Positions 25,856 to 37,946 of a stretch of 64,000 bases of DNA are shown in pieces (position 1 is the first letter of the stretch; each line of letters starts with the position of its first letter). Made by a program: the position numbers and the translations under genes. Below the pieces are notes generated by a model. That model searched no databases, was not told the DNA's origin, and was given only the letters and a program-made list of their open reading frames with translations. The DNA comes from Rhizopus arrhizus (Eukaryota; Mucoromycota; Mucoromycetes; Mucorales; Rhizopodaceae). The stretch covers positions 310,001-374,000 of the forward strand of contig JAKZZE010000006.1 in assembly GCA_024220505.1 (NCBI GenBank). The letters are read 5' to 3'.

Positions 25856-27491
25856 ATGCTTATCCTTGGTATGGCCATTGCTGGCCTATTAAAGACTTTA
25901 AATGTTCAAGCAGCTTATTCTTCAAATGGGCCTAACGTGATGTATTACTGGGGGCAAGTAAGTGGTATACAGATGCCAAAAGGTAAATTCTTATTGATGA
26001 TTAGAACTCTGCTGGTGGCACGACAACTCAAGGTACATTATCAAGTTATTGCCAATCAGGCCAAGCAGACATCATCCTCTTGTCGTTTCTCCACATATTT
26101 AATGTAGCTGGATTACCTCAAATCAACCTATCGAATGCATGTGAAAATACTTATTTTCCAAACAGCCAATTACTTTCATGTCCTGCGATCGGATTAGGTA
26201 TAGTCATTCTTTGCCATCCTCTGCCGGTTCAAACGATCTAAACACTGCATGTATAGACATTAAAACATGTCAAGCAAAAGGAGTCAAGATTCTCTTGTCT
26301 CTTGGTGGGGCTGCTGGTGCTTATGGATTTACAAGTGATGCTGAAGGACAACAGTTTGCTCAAACGATCTGGGACTTATTTGGCCGTGGGTCGTCAGAGA
26401 CGCGCCCTTTTGGGGATGCGGTCATTGACGGGATCGATTTGGACATCGAAGGTGGTTCGCCTAGGGGATATGCGGCCATGGTCACTGCGCTTCGTTCGAA
26501 ATCAGCCAATCAGGACTTCTTGATCGGTGCTGCTCCTCAATGCCCCTTTCCGGATGCTATCCTTGGATCGGTGATCAATGCGGTCGGATTGGATTATGTC
26601 AATGTTCAATTTTACAACAATTATTGTTCTGCGCTCGGTGCTTCCTTTAATTTTGATGTTTGGGACACATGGGCCAAGACACAGTCGGCCAACAAGCAGA
26701 TCAAGGTCTATTTGACCCTACCTGGATCTCCTGGTGCTGCTGGCAGTGGCTATGTCGACATGCCAAGCTTGAGCCGTCTTGTGCCTTCTGTCGCGTCTCG
26801 CTATTCAAGCTATGGTGGTGTCTCGGTGTGGGATGCATCCCAGGCTTGGAACAATCACGGATTTCACGCGTCGCTTTACAGTCTCGTTCACGGATCTTGG
26901 TCTGCCAGCAGTAGCCCATCCTCTCAGGTCCTTCCCTCCAGCGTCCCATCGTCTGGTGCATGCACCTCCGATCAAGCTTGTTCTGTACCAGGTCAATACA
27001 TCTGCACACCCCATGGTGCTTACTCTTTCTGTGTTCACGGCCAGTGGCTCACGGCTCCCTGTCCACTCGGCACGGTTTGTATTCCGACTGTGGATGGTGC
27101 TTCGGTCTACTGCGGCTATGGTACTCCTGGATCTGGTTGTGTTCATGGTCTCAATGCATCTCTTGTCGCCCTTAACGCACAGCCTCGTCCCTACAACCTT
27201 TCAAATACGAATGCTCAACTGGTCATTACTTCCTTTTCGGACAATGTATTTGAGGCGATGATCCACGCTCGTCGTACTACCCTCTCTCCATTCAATCAGA
27301 CCATGATCATTGAGCTGAACGTGTCTGATCAGGTCCAGTTTGATCCATCCAAAGAGGTCCAGCAAAAAGATAAAACTGTACGTATCAAGGTGAATAGTCC
27401 AGATAATCAAACCATGGCACTTGTTCTTCACCTCACCGGATCTGTATCTTCCGATGTCTTTGTGGCCCCTGCTTCCTTGCGTTTCAATTAG
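25856..27491 (+). CDS. Secreted class III (GH18) chitinase with CBM19-like module (3 exons, 509 aa)
   Basis: Endochitinase that cleaves beta-1,4-GlcNAc polymers, probably in cell-wall remodelling or nutrition. Exons: 25856-25957, 26005-26197, 26257-27491. A signal peptide ([19 protein letters not shown]) starts the protein. The GH18 domain covers about 28-300: [21 protein letters not shown] and catalytic DGIDLDIEG with Glu163. Residues about 331-388 form a Cys-rich module (CTSDQAC...YICTPHG...CPLGTVC) like CBM19 chitin-binding domains. The last 110 residues have several NxS/T sites and form a beta-rich domain seen in zygomycete chitinases (from memory of the family). The start could be preceded by a non-coding exon. 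Confidence 0.93.
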
Positions 27492-27844
27492 AAACATCTT
27501 TATGCTATTTTGCTACAATAAAAAATAAACAACTGATCGCAGTGAAATACAAAAGAAATACTCGTATAAATGCCCTTGAACGATGATCAAGGGAGCTTGT
27601 TTTATATTAAAATGAAAAAGGGTTGTATCTGAGAATGAACCTTAATAAAAAAGGAGAGCAGGGGTGTGAGGGAAGCATAAATCTTGTTTGGATTAAAATA
27701 AATATGTACATATATAAATTTTGTTGGCTTGCACAATGAGAGGAAAAAAAAAAGAAAAGGGAAGGTGAGTGCTTAGATTGTAATAGAATGAACGGAATGG
27801 GTGTAGAGTATTTCGTTTTTTAAAGTGTAACGGATGAAGTTGAT
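27492..27844. other. Intergenic region between convergent chitinase and RhoGEF genes
   Basis: About 350 bp of AT-rich DNA. AATAAA-type sequences near 27519-27526 and 27644-27650 could be poly(A) signals of the chitinase gene. Nothing else is seen. Confidence 0.4.
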
Positions 27845-28930
27845 TCATTTGATAAAGAAGTACCTGGCCGTCTGACTGAGTTTGGAGGTGTTAATTTCCC
27901 ACCATTTACTAAACGCAAAAGATGTCAGTGCTTTGATTACAATACAACTACACCGCCTACCTTTTTGTTGCATGGCCATTTGATCGATTTTAGCAACAAT
28001 GGATTCCAGATAATACTTCCACTTTAGCTGTTCATTTTCACTGGATGTCTTCATGATGTGAGCTGTAGGTGAAGCCATAAAGGTTGTATTGAGAGAATCG
28101 ACACCTTGGAATGATGAGATAATTTCGATACAGTGATTTTCTCCAGTGGCCTCTTCTTTTGAAAGCAAACGAACTTTGGCCCTTTCTAATATAATATGAC
28201 CTTTATACAGTAAGGAAGAAGAAGATTTTCGTTTGGCAAAGACTAACATGTCTGAAAATAAAAAATAGGCTCTATCTTCAACAGATGTTTTGTTGATTTG
28301 GAAAAAGTTGTCTTGTAAATAAAGTCTGCGTTCAGCACGAATACCAAAAGGTCGATCTGTCATACAAGTGTGAATCTCATACACTTGATCAACATTTCTA
28401 GCATCCACCACTCTATTCTTTATAAGTTTTTTTTTTTTTTCGGTTGGTTTTCCACTGTTACCTTGGTCTGAATTCTTCAAGTAAACCTTGAACACGTTGT
28501 TTGCATTGCATTAATCCAGTATAATCAGGATGCATTGTAGCTGTGCTGTCTGCTAAAGCTGTTAATAATTTTGTGTATCGTACAATACAGGTGACAGGTG
28601 CTCTTAATAAATCTAAAAGTGTTGTTCCCTTTTCTAAATTTTTCTCTGCAGACTTTAAGATTTATATTTAATATGATGATTATTATACATTACTTATCAT
28701 CTTACTTCTGAGAATTTCTTGAATGGTTGATATCTTCCCAATCTTTCAAAAGTACTTGTCATTGTACTATAATTATCGAGATAAATATGATACACTTTTT
28801 GAATCTTTGGAAACTATACATGCCAAGGTGAGGATAGTCTTTTTTTTATGGGTTTTTTTTTTCTTGCTTACCCAGGTCAGAATAACATCCGATAGGATTT
28901 GAGTCGGACCCCAAATGTTAAGGCTAAATA

Positions 28931-28972
<42 letters not shown>

Positions 28973-29522
28973 TTTTAAAAAAAAAAAGCGAATTTAACAA
29001 GTTGCTGCTTACCGTTCTTTTAAGCTTTTCAATATTTCTTTATGAACATTCAATACATCATCAATATTACAAAATAGCCAAGCTTTCTCTCTTTCAGTTA
29101 TGGGTGATTTCTTATTTCCCAAGAAGCTAAATGTTGATTGCTTGGCATTTTTACGTAAAGGCGAAAGATATAAATCTTCTACAAGTTGTAATATACTGAC
29201 ATACATAGTCTCTGTTTGATGTAATTCTTGAACAAATCCTTCTCTACGCTGATGCATTATTTCCTGGTCTTTAATTTGTTTAACAAATCGTGATTTTGTA
29301 TCTATTTCATTTACCAAACAGTCCAGTATCAACGTCATCATAGTCTAAACTGTCAATGATATCAAACTCTGCATCATGTCCTGGTACCACAAGATCAAAC
29401 CCAGAGCTTGATACATCACTTAATTTCATACTTGAAAATTGGCTGCTAATCATACTAGGGTCAGAGATTCGAACAGTAGATTTATCAACAGATTGTTGGT
29501 AACTCTCATTACTACTAAACAT
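27845..29522 (-). CDS. DH-PH Rho guanine nucleotide exchange factor (6 exons, 460 aa)
   Basis: Activates a Rho/Cdc42-type GTPase. Exons on minus: 29522-29315, 29268-29013, 28923-28872, 28813-28706, 28652-28462, 28412-27845; 461 codons. The DH domain begins at about residue 72: RREGFVQELHQTETMYVSIL (conserved region 1) and continues through NIDDVLNVHKEIL, PTQILSDVILTWFPKI, VYHIYLDNYSTM, LDLLRAPVTCIVRYTKLL (helix alpha-5) and GLMQCKQRVQGLL. The PH domain follows (about 290-415): RRLYLQDNFFQIN, YFLFSDMLVFAKR, ending with a KWKYYLESI helix. The intron at 28924-29012 contains a 39-base A/T homopolymer. N-terminal ~70 residues are acidic and low-complexity. Which Rho it acts on is not visible. Confidence 0.9.
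28932..28970. repeat. 39-base A tract within a RhoGEF intron
   Basis: Uninterrupted A run on the plus strand (T on the transcribed strand), lying between exons 2 and 3 of the RhoGEF gene, close to the 3' splice site where a pyrimidine tract belongs. Length may be affected by sequencing. Confidence 0.7.
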
Positions 29523-31194
29523 TTCACCCTTTTTATTGTATTCGAAAAAGGAATGTAAAGAAAGAATAATAAAAAAAAAAAGAAAACAAAAAAAGAAGAG
29601 AAAAATTAAATACAGTAAAAAGATCATTATGATCGTCGTCACAGAACGTTATACAATTTGGTTTGAACATCCGTTTTGTTAAACTCGAGGTTTTTAACTA
29701 AAGAAGGAATGTCTAGAATCGTTTGCATGTTTCAAATCCATGCCGTTTCTCACGTAAACACTTGAAAAGGAGGCATTGGCCTTATTTTTCATAGTCCAAA
29801 GTAAAAAAAATAAAAAAAAAACCCGACACATGTCGACTGTGTTTACCAACTGTCAATAAGCTTTTCAAGTCGTCCTTTGTGAGTGACCCACACAGATGTA
29901 TAGTGGATGACTGATTTTTTTTTTTGACGCTTTTGTACCTTTTTTTTTGTGTAATCCCTTAATTTGGTAACAAAAGGGTTTTGTATAACAAATCAATATA
30001 CGGCGTTTAAATCTATCAAGACTGAAATAGAAAAGACGCAAGAATGCACATTAGAACAGAAAGTACAAGAAGGGAAACAAACAAAAAAAAAATACAAGTT
30101 TTAAAGTTAAGACGAAAAAACATTTGACTGTATTTGAAATAGAAAAGGAAAAAATCATTATTATTGGATAAGGTTAGACTTGTACAGCCAAAGCATGCTT
30201 CAACGTGTTTTTTTTTTGCGACACATTAAACAGAATGACTTTTTAGGTAAGAAGGAAAAAAAAATGATCAATGTTGGGTGTGTTAACAATGGGCTTATGT
30301 CTACAAAACTTCCATTTTGAATTCAGACAATTTTAAATTTTTAGATAAAATGAAATTGAATTCCAGGCCATTTGTCTTGGATACATTTAGATAAAGTGAA
30401 TTTTGAGTTTGAACAAAAATAAAGACAGGCTAGACATAATATGTGTTATTATGACTGGAAGGTCATACATACAGTAGCCTTATAGTTGCTGCAACATCTT
30501 GCTTGTAAGAAAGATACAAATACATGTAGACAGTGTCACTTGTTAATGATTAACCAGTATTGCTATTTTCTATGATTGTTTAACATTTAATTGGGCATGA
30601 GTCTTATCCAATCACATACGATTTATAATAAAAAGCTCAGATAACAAATAGCTGTAATTGTTAACAGCAGTTTAAAATAAAGGTCACAAAATAACTATTT
30701 GGATTTCCTTAAGAATATACGATTTAATTGATGCGTGGAGTTTTAGCCACTCATATACTATTTCCTATCTAGATCAAGGATAGAGAGGGAGATTAGTTTC
30801 TTTGCTATATTAATGTTTGCTTACCTGAATACATTTTTAAATCTTTGAATCTCTCCTTGTAGCCTAAAATATATCAAATCAATGTTCAAAATAAAATGCA
30901 TATAACCATAGAAAAAATGGAAGCTGGAATCATTAAAAAGATTATTATTCTGATTGTCTAATAATAGATGTAAAATGTAAAGGTCGTAGAAAGTTTGAAC
31001 ATTATAGTAAAGACTATTATTAATGGCAATTGCATAACCCAGAAACTATAGATGTTAGTAGGTTTCATATACACAAGACGGCCTTATAGATCATGGCTAT
31101 GAAGTCTTTCTTTTCTTACTAAAGTTGACACCAACGGTAAACGAAAGCAAAGTTCAAGTGTGAAGCAAGAAAATGGAAAATCAAGCAACAAGGA
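29523..31194. other. 1.7 kb intergenic, mostly unexplained
   Basis: Holds the RhoGEF promoter at its left. Several A and T runs. Around 30335-30400 the motif TTTAGATAAA-TGAA occurs twice, 45-55 bp apart, perhaps a degraded direct repeat. No gene is seen. Confidence 0.35.
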
Positions 31195-31503
31195 ATGAAT
31201 GAATCTTTTGACAGATATTCTAGCTGTAAAGTAATAGACCATAGTATAGCATATTCTTTTTTCAAGGATCATACATTATCCAAAGCAGAAGACTTACACA
31301 AAATCTCGGTGGAAAGTACAAAAAAAGTTTCTTTTGATAAACGTGTTTATGAATGTTACAATATTAAATTCGAATACAATATAATTGTTATAAGTGAAGA
31401 TACACAACAAATTATATTAAGAACTCAGCTGTTTGTAAACCATTATGCCCTTTTTCATGAACAGAGAGATACTCCTAATTTTACATTTAAGCAACTATTT
31501 TAG
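31195..31503 (+). pseudogene. Short unidentified ORF, possibly a gene remnant
   Basis: A 102-codon ORF with balanced, protein-like composition (start MNESFDRYSSCKVID). I do not recognise it. No good splice sites extend it. About 80 bases downstream, another open stretch (31580-31670, including GTFKSNCPNGVYGGKLLIRT) looks coding-like but is interrupted. Together with 32043-32625 this suggests one or more old coding sequences in decay, but they may be unrelated. Confidence 0.3.
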
Positions 31504-31816
31504 TATTCTATTGTCAATTAGTAAGCAATAGAAAAATAACTAACAAGAAAAGCTCACTTTAAAGTTAGTACAAGAGTCGGGTACCTTTAAAAGCAATTGT
31601 CCCAACGGAGTATATGGCGGTAAGTTGCTTATTAGAACAATTCCATGCCACGCGGAAAAGTAGTCAAGAGTTATAAGCAAAAAAATAGAACTCTAAAATT
31701 GATGAAAAAGTTGGATGATTTAAACTTGAAAGCATCATAATAGTAGTGTAGTCATTTGGATAGGAAAAGATGCAGAAAGCCAATCTTCCCATGTTCTTGC
31801 GGTTCAAAAATCTGAC

Positions 31817-31818
<2 letters not shown>

Positions 31819-31897
<79 letters not shown>
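31819..31897. repeat. GA microsatellite, about 39 units
   Basis: Perfect GA dinucleotide run of about 79 bases, flanked on the right by GTAGGTGAGC. It creates an artefactual Leu-Ser ORF on minus. Confidence 0.95.
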
Positions 31898-31900
<3 letters not shown>

Positions 31901-32042
31901 GGTGAGCACTAGAATTCCATCAAGTATATATTGCTTAATCACTTTGACGAATACAAAATTTGTTTTGAAAACATGCATAACGGTAATAGTCGCTAGAAAA
32001 GGATGTGTTTTATGTTTGAAATAAAGAACAAATCTCTCTATT

Positions 32043-32625
32043 TCTAAATAGCCCTCTTTTATTGAGATGAAACGATATCAACAAGAACATTGTCAAAGAT
32101 ATTATTTTACATTGGAATCATATGACTCTCCATACTCTAAGGAACCAACTGAAGCAAGTCCGCACTACTACTTTAAATGATTTCATGTGGTACAAGAGGA
32201 AATGAATGAAAAACAGCTTATCCAAGAGAATGTCCCCCTAAAAAGCTGCTACTCCTGTTTATGTTCACAGAAACTTAAAGTCTATTGAATGTGTCACTAA
32301 TCTGAACGCGAAAGACTACAAAATTTCAAAGGAAGCTGTTCTGGTATCTATCAACTCAAACAAGCCCTTGGAAGTCTCAAAGAAATTTGAAAAAGGTCAA
32401 GACGTTCATGAAGGGTACTCAAAAGGAATTCAAGATAATGCATTCAAGCTTTGAAAGCACACTGGTTCTAGAGGATCAAGAATATTTTCTCTACTTTCAT
32501 TGTATAGTTACAAGTCCAAGCCTGTCCAAATCGATGAACAAGCTTTCTGGAAAATTGTTGAGTTCTTAATGATATGGAAAGCATTCCTAAAAAAAGTGAC
32601 TAATGATGATCTTACAACATGATAT
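32043..32625 (+). pseudogene. Decayed unidentified coding region
   Basis: Three plus-strand frames in turn give coding-like peptides (for example RYYFTLESYDSPYSKEPTEA at the left, VQEEMNEKQLIQENVPLK next, then YVHRNLKSIECVTNLNAKDY). The last frame runs on through one in-frame TGA (about 32453) to QAFWKIVEFLMIWKAFLKK. The need for two frame changes and a stop read-through, without splice sites, indicates a pseudogene. The family is not recognised. Confidence 0.4.
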
Positions 32626-32935
32626 TCAAAAAATTCTTTGACTTTTCTAAAATGGACAATGGCAAAGGTAAGTTTTGATAAGCTATACTATGTTCACATA
32701 TATATTTATCGCTTTTAACGAATGAAGACTTTTAGGAACTTGATTCAAACTAATGATTAACCTGTTGAATTTATTTTCAAACAGTCCAAGACAGCCTCTC
32801 CAATACTGATCAAGTGCGAAATACATTGACTCCTGGGTTCACTGTTGAATACGTTTAATGATTTACTTTATTTACAAATAAATTAAATCCCAAGTGGGCG
32901 CACAATGATTTCGTTTTCATCGTTTTCGTCCGAGT

Positions 32936-33025
32936 CACTGTTTAATCTATTCACATTGCTTTTAACCCTTTTACTCTTTGATGGATTTTAATAAACATTA
33001 AAATTTTCAGCTTAAAAAAAAAAAA
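32936..33025 (+). mobile_element. 3' tail of a LINE-type retrotransposon
   Basis: Bases 32936-33009 align without gaps with 45568-45641 (about 60 of 74 identical by eye), the 3' end of the LINE relic at 45.05-45.65 kb. Both are followed by an A-rich tail and lie in the same orientation. This fits a severely 5'-truncated insertion of the same family. Confidence 0.65.
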
Positions 33026-33096
33026 AGAAAAATTGTCACAAGTACTGTGTTTATAAACCCATTGTTCATGTCAAAAAGTATACGCGTAGTTCTTTA

Positions 33097-34164
33097 TTAA
33101 TCGTCATTCATGGGTTCTAATTGTATATCATTAAGATCTTCTAATTGGATATCCTCAATCATTGGAATAGACGCTAGATCAATATCTGCTTCTGAGACTT
33201 CTCTATATTTCTGTTTTGCTTTACTTAGCGTGTCTTCCTCGTCCTCTTCTTCCTCATCATCTTCAATATTGTGTCGAATCATACGTCTTTTATTAGTAAA
33301 TAATGGTTGTTCATCCTCACTGTCTGAAAGTTCAATAAACTGTTTACTGTCTTCTTTCTCTTTTGTTTCTGATGCTTTTGTGGTATCCTCATTTGTCGGC
33401 AAGACGCGTTTTCTTCTTCGCTCAGCCAAGATAGATAAAGCATCTGCACGATTTGCGACCGGCGCTGTAGTTTCTGGTTCGTGATCTGGCTCATGATGAG
33501 CAGCAGCATCCTGTACAATTTCTTCTTGTTCGTTTCTGTCTGTATTGGGCCGTGGCCTATTTTCTTCCTGCTTTTCTGTTGAATCCCTATCAGGAAATAT
33601 ACTATCTCTTATTCTCTTTTGATAAGCTTCTTCTTCTTCTTCTTCTTCCTCTTTCTCTTCTTCTTCCCCTGAGTGACTCGCTTCGATTTCATCTCTCACT
33701 CGTTTTCTTTGTCTAAATTCCTCTTGCCATACAGCAATCATTTCTTTGACTGCCTTGGTCGATGCCGGTTTTGTTACTTTTTTCGCAAAATCAGTAAATC
33801 GAAATTTTGGATACAAGTTGTTGGCCCATAATTGATAATATCGCATCAGCTTTTTTAAATCGTGTTCTTCGTATCCTTTGCCTTCAAAACGTAAAAAGGG
33901 TGCTTCATTCTTCAATCTTGGTATTCCTTTACTACTAAGAAGCCTATAATACAAACATTAAAAGAGGTAAAGAAAAGATAAAAAAAATAATTACAAGTTT
34001 TCATCGAATTTCTTCTTTTTTAGTTTTTCTTTTTGGGTAGCTGATTCCGTTGTTTCAATGGGCATTGTTTCTAAGCTGGTTGAAGGCACATTAGAAGGAG
34101 CGCCTTCTGATGGAAGTTCAATATTAAAATCATAATCGTCTAAAACAATGTCATCGAGATCCAT
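33097..34164 (-). CDS. CSM3: Replication fork protection protein Csm3/Swi3 (TIPIN) (2 exons, 338 aa)
   Basis: Partner of Tof1/Swi1 (Timeless) in the fork protection complex, needed for fork pausing and checkpoint signalling. Exons on minus: 34164-33995 and 33943-33097; intron 33944-33994. The conserved Swi3 domain spans about residues 57-120: LLSSKGIPRLKNEAPFLRF, KGYEEHDLKKLMRYYQLWAN and LYPKFRFTDFAKKV. The N terminus is acidic; the C-terminal 200 residues are highly charged, with several Glu runs and basic KRxR patches, as in TIPIN homologues. The gene is divergent from eL43 with only 145 bp between the two starts. Confidence 0.93.
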
Positions 34165-34309
34165 CTTTAATGTTCAAACGCGAAAAAAAAACTCTGGGAA
34201 CATGTAAAAAAAAAAAAAAGAAGCGGAGTTTGAACATATTTGTAATTTTTGTATAGTCTTGCTCCTTGGATGGATTGATTTCCCCTCCCTCTTATTTTCC
34301 TGTTTCAAC

Positions 34310-34792
34310 ATGGTAAGTCTACATATACAAAACATCCATCCATCCATTTATTCATCCATTCACTCATCCTATCATATAGGCCAAGCGTACTAAGAAAGGT
34401 AATAACAGATAGAGGATCAAATTAGAAGACAACATATTTTGTGAACAAAAAATTAATCACCAATCATTTGTATATAGTCGGAATCACTGGTAAATACGGT
34501 ACTCGTTATGGTGCCTCTCTCAGAAAGACTGTAAAGAAGATGGAAATCACTCAACACGCTACTTACACCTGTACTTTCTGTGGTAAGGACGCTGTCAAGC
34601 GTACTGCTGTTGGTATCTGGAAGTGTAAGGGTTGTAAGAAGACCTTGGCCGGTGGTGCTTACACCGTTTCGTAAGTTTATTTTGGGAGATAGTGTATGTG
34701 CGTATACTAATTTTTTTTTTTTTGCTAGTACTACTGCTGCTGCCACTGTTCGTTCCACTGTTCGTCGTCTTCGTGAATTAGCTGAAATCTAA
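34310..34792 (+). CDS. RPL43: 60S ribosomal protein eL43 (L37a) (4 exons, 92 aa)
   Basis: Zinc-finger protein of the large ribosomal subunit. Exons: 34310-34312 (the ATG alone), 34380-34398 (19 nt), 34478-34670, 34729-34792; 93 codons, matching the usual 92 aa. Sequence [20 protein letters not shown] is nearly invariant in eukaryotes. Zinc ligands are Cys39/42 and Cys57/60 (CTFC...CKGC). An ATG-only first exon and intron-rich 5' end are common in ribosomal protein genes. Intron 1 is full of CATCC repeats (34333-34370). Confidence 0.98.
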
Positions 34793-35024
34793 GCAACGTT
34801 CAAACAACAAACTTTTTTCTTGGTTATTTTAGTTTAAATAAAATATCAATTGGAAACGAAGCCTTTTTATATTACTTGATTGATTCCATTTGAACTTTGT
34901 ATGTCGCATTGTTAACAGATCTCTGTGCACAAACAGAAGCGCGTTCACTTTACTGCTCAAGGCGGTGTTTATAAAATTTATCTTCGGGGGGTGGTTTTGT
35001 TTTCCCTTTCTTTCTGCAAAAAAC
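34793..35024 (+). promoter_or_regulatory. Short spacer between eL43 and AIM24
   Basis: 232 bp holding the 3' region of eL43 (AATAAAATATC at about 34838) and the start region of AIM24, which has a CGGGGGGTGG patch at 34984-34993, unusual in this AT-rich DNA. Confidence 0.35.
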
Positions 35025-36550
35025 ATGTTGAGACGTGTTATTACACGTAATTATGTTGGTCTTGCTTTTAACCAACAACAAAAGACTGAAACAGTTGATC
35101 GTTCTTTAAAGTCTTTTCAGCATGTCGTTAATGGGCCTACAGATACCATATCTCAAGTTGGAAAAGGTATTTGCAAAAAAAACTTTTCAAGAGAAAAATA
35201 ATAATTGAAAATGTTGTATAGACACTAGCACCGAAAATCAAAAAGAAGCTATATTTGAAACCGTGTCTTCTGGACCAGGTAACTATTTATGCTGTATGTT
35301 TATCCGTGTGCTTTTCGATATTAAATTATTTTTATTCAGGCTCTGCTTTGTTAGTCAAGGTTTTGCTTTTACACATTTTAAAAATTATACACACTAAACA
35401 TTACACATTAGCTTCCACCTGATTCAGAGATTACTGCTGCTACTGGTTCAACTTTGGCTTGTTCTACAAAAATTTTATCCAAGTTATCACTTGATACAAC
35501 GACTGTAAAAGCTGTTGGTAGAAAATTAGTGGGTGATGCCATGTTTTATCAAAAAGTATAAAGAGACAAAAAATAAAGGAATAGATAAAGAGAAATACTA
35601 ATCACCTTAAAGTATTATACCAAAAATGTAGCTGGTGATATTTTATTAGCACCTCAACGTTTAGGAGAAATATCAATCATTCAACTCAAAAGCAGTGCAA
35701 AATACATGTTACGTCGGGATGCCTTTTTAGCAAAGACAGAAAAAGTAACTTTAGATTTAGGCGTTCATCATCAACAAACAGTAAAAATATACATAGTAGA
35801 GAACTATACCTGTTTTACTTACTTTAAGGTAGGGAGTTGTGAATAAACTAGTTCATACAGTAAGTGGACCAGGTACATTGGCCATCAGTCATTATGGTGG
35901 AATCTATCGTATTTCACTTGCAGCAGGAGAGGAATATCAAGCCAACCCTCGTAATTTGATTATGTGGGATAAGAGTACGAACCCTACTCAACCAAAAATT
36001 AGCCATCGCTTAGTTCCTTCACCTCGATCACAGCTTAGAAGATATGAAGTGATTCGAAACATTGCTGACAGTCCTTCGCTTCAACCTAAATTACAATATG
36101 CCAATTATATTATTCACTCAATTCGTAATTTTATACTTGGTACCCCCGTAAGTTCCTTATTGCCATATTTTCGATTCTCTTGTTTGCTTATAATCTATTA
36201 GGATTTTGTTAAATTAAAAGGACCTGGGGACTTTTATTTAGCTTCTCGTGTTGAACCTCGCTTTGAAAAATCAAGATTGTAATATATTATAATGTATTTT
36301 ATAGATTTTCTAATATTGATTGCATAGAATGAATGCTTTGGCCGCTGTGAATGATTCAACAAGCCAATTGTTTGAACAATCCAATCTCTTTTCTTCCTCT
36401 GATGAACAAGCTGGATTGTTCCAACCAGAATCAATTAAAAGAAAGCAGCACCCAGGCTATGCACAAAAATCTCATGACGGAATTCCATCTTTTTATGCAG
36501 AAGTTGGGCCGAAAGGCACTGTATCATTCACAGCTTACAATAAAGAGTAA
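35025..36550 (+). CDS. AIM24: Mitochondrial AIM24-family protein (8 exons, 381 aa)
   Basis: AIM24 is an inner-membrane protein linked to cristae and MICOS integrity in yeast. Exons: 35025-35166, 35222-35278, 35340-35359 (20 nt), 35412-35555, 35613-35780, 35833-36147, 36202-36278, 36328-36550; 382 codons. The N terminus (MLRRVITRNYVGLAF) is Arg-rich without acidic residues, a plausible mitochondrial presequence. Family marks: ISGPG-like VSSGPGSALLVKLPPD, GSTLACSTKI, GDAMFYQKYYTKNVAGDILLA and VSGPGTLAISHYGGIYRISL. All seven junctions keep frame and the micro-exon is supported by the joined GPGSALLVKLPP block. Confidence 0.9.
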
Positions 36551-37946
36551 AAAAAAATGTAATTTTATTTTCTGTACAAATCGAGTATCTTTTTGACAAG
36601 CAAAACAGCGATTTAAAGTTTACCCTCATTAAATAAATAAAAGTAATACATTAATTCTAATATAGAATTAGTATTAATACCAAAAGTCAAACTCGAGATG
36701 TTTGCTGGATTCATGTATAAGTGATATGCAACCACTGCTTTAATTAAACACACGTAACCTTGTAAGGTATAGTTTGACACACATTGAGCACATTGTCATA
36801 CAAATAGCCAAAAAAAAAAGCAAGCATCATTTACATGTAAACTATGGATTTATGCAAGAATAAAAAAAAAGCTTAGACTAATGTACAGCTTAGAATTGCA
36901 TTGTAAGTAATCCGATGTGGTTCTACCAACCTGACAAGATAATGCGTCAAAAGCAGATCGGGTAGACGATATAGGGGATTCTGCGCTCGAAAGCTTTTTA
37001 AGATGATAAACTTTTAGTTATATTGGTAAAATCAGAATTTGAGTTGGATGCTAGCCAAACAAAAATATGAATGGAAAGAATCAATTAAACAATGCATTAA
37101 AAAGACGCAAAGAAAATGGTGCTAAGACTAGAATTCATTTGATGCAAATACTCTGTAAATTGTTACAGCATCGTTTTGTTTTGTTTTTGTTTGTTTGAAT
37201 TAGACATTTATGCTATGCTGATACAAATCAATAGGCTATACACACTACAAAGGTTGCATGCGGTGAAATATTCAATCTTTACACGCAAATTTGTTGATGA
37301 CATTATTATTAATATATTTATATTTGTTTAATGAAGGTAAAGTCATATAGCGCTGAATACACTGTGTTAATTGCTTCTATCTCTTTTCGATTAGGTCGTC
37401 TATACAGTATTGATTTTTCAATGTTCTGATAGCGCGAATATATAGAATACAAAGGTAGAAGCAATGAGATTAGAATTGTTGAAATTAGCCAATAGTTTAT
37501 CATAGGCTTTGTTAAGTTTGGATTTATTGTTAAGGCAATTAGAAGAATACCATTCGCAATATGCTTACATGTCTCACACCTTACTTTCTTAATGACAAAA
37601 TGTTTATTAAAAAAAGACCTTTAATACAATGTAGACGTCAAGGCAATAAATAAGATGTAATTTGCATTTTGACCAAGGCATTGTACTTAACATGGATGTT
37701 TAAGGTCTTGTATGAGTTTATATAGAAATAGAATAGAGTATGCAACACAACATAGCCAGTCACTGATTTCAGAAAACAAGAAAAAGAAGATTATATTGTT
37801 TTGGATGCACCCACGATAATAAGTAAAGTGTGTGCATTCTCGATAAAATATTTATTATATATCAGCAATTACTAACAGCCCACATATTATTAACATTAGT
37901 CTTAATATCAATAAATATTTTCTCTTTTTTCCTTCTTCTTTCCTAA
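36551..37946. other. 1.4 kb intergenic region
   Basis: AT-rich. It contains the tentative small ORF at 37318-37503 (separate entry). No repeat or RNA gene is recognised. Confidence 0.35.
37318..37503 (-). CDS. Possible small single-pass membrane protein (61 aa)
   Basis: The ORF starts with an ATG and has a clear hydrophobic segment (WLISTILISLLLPLYSIY, residues about 5-22) followed by a charged tail (QNIEKSILYRRPNRKEIEA). That shape is protein-like, but the ORF is short, isolated by more than 700 bp on both sides, and I recognise no family. It could be chance. Confidence 0.25.
   Translation of the reverse strand: MINYWLISTILISLLLPLYSIYSRYQNIEKSILYRRPNRKEIEAINTVYSALYDFTFIKQI

Noticed and set aside
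26701..27261. Several plus and minus ORFs of 80-160 codons inside the chitinase gene
   Set aside because: Other-frame shadows of a C-rich, biased coding sequence without own start context or family similarity.
31664..31978. 104-codon minus ORF with a long Leu-Ser repeat
   Set aside because: Translation of the GA/CT microsatellite.
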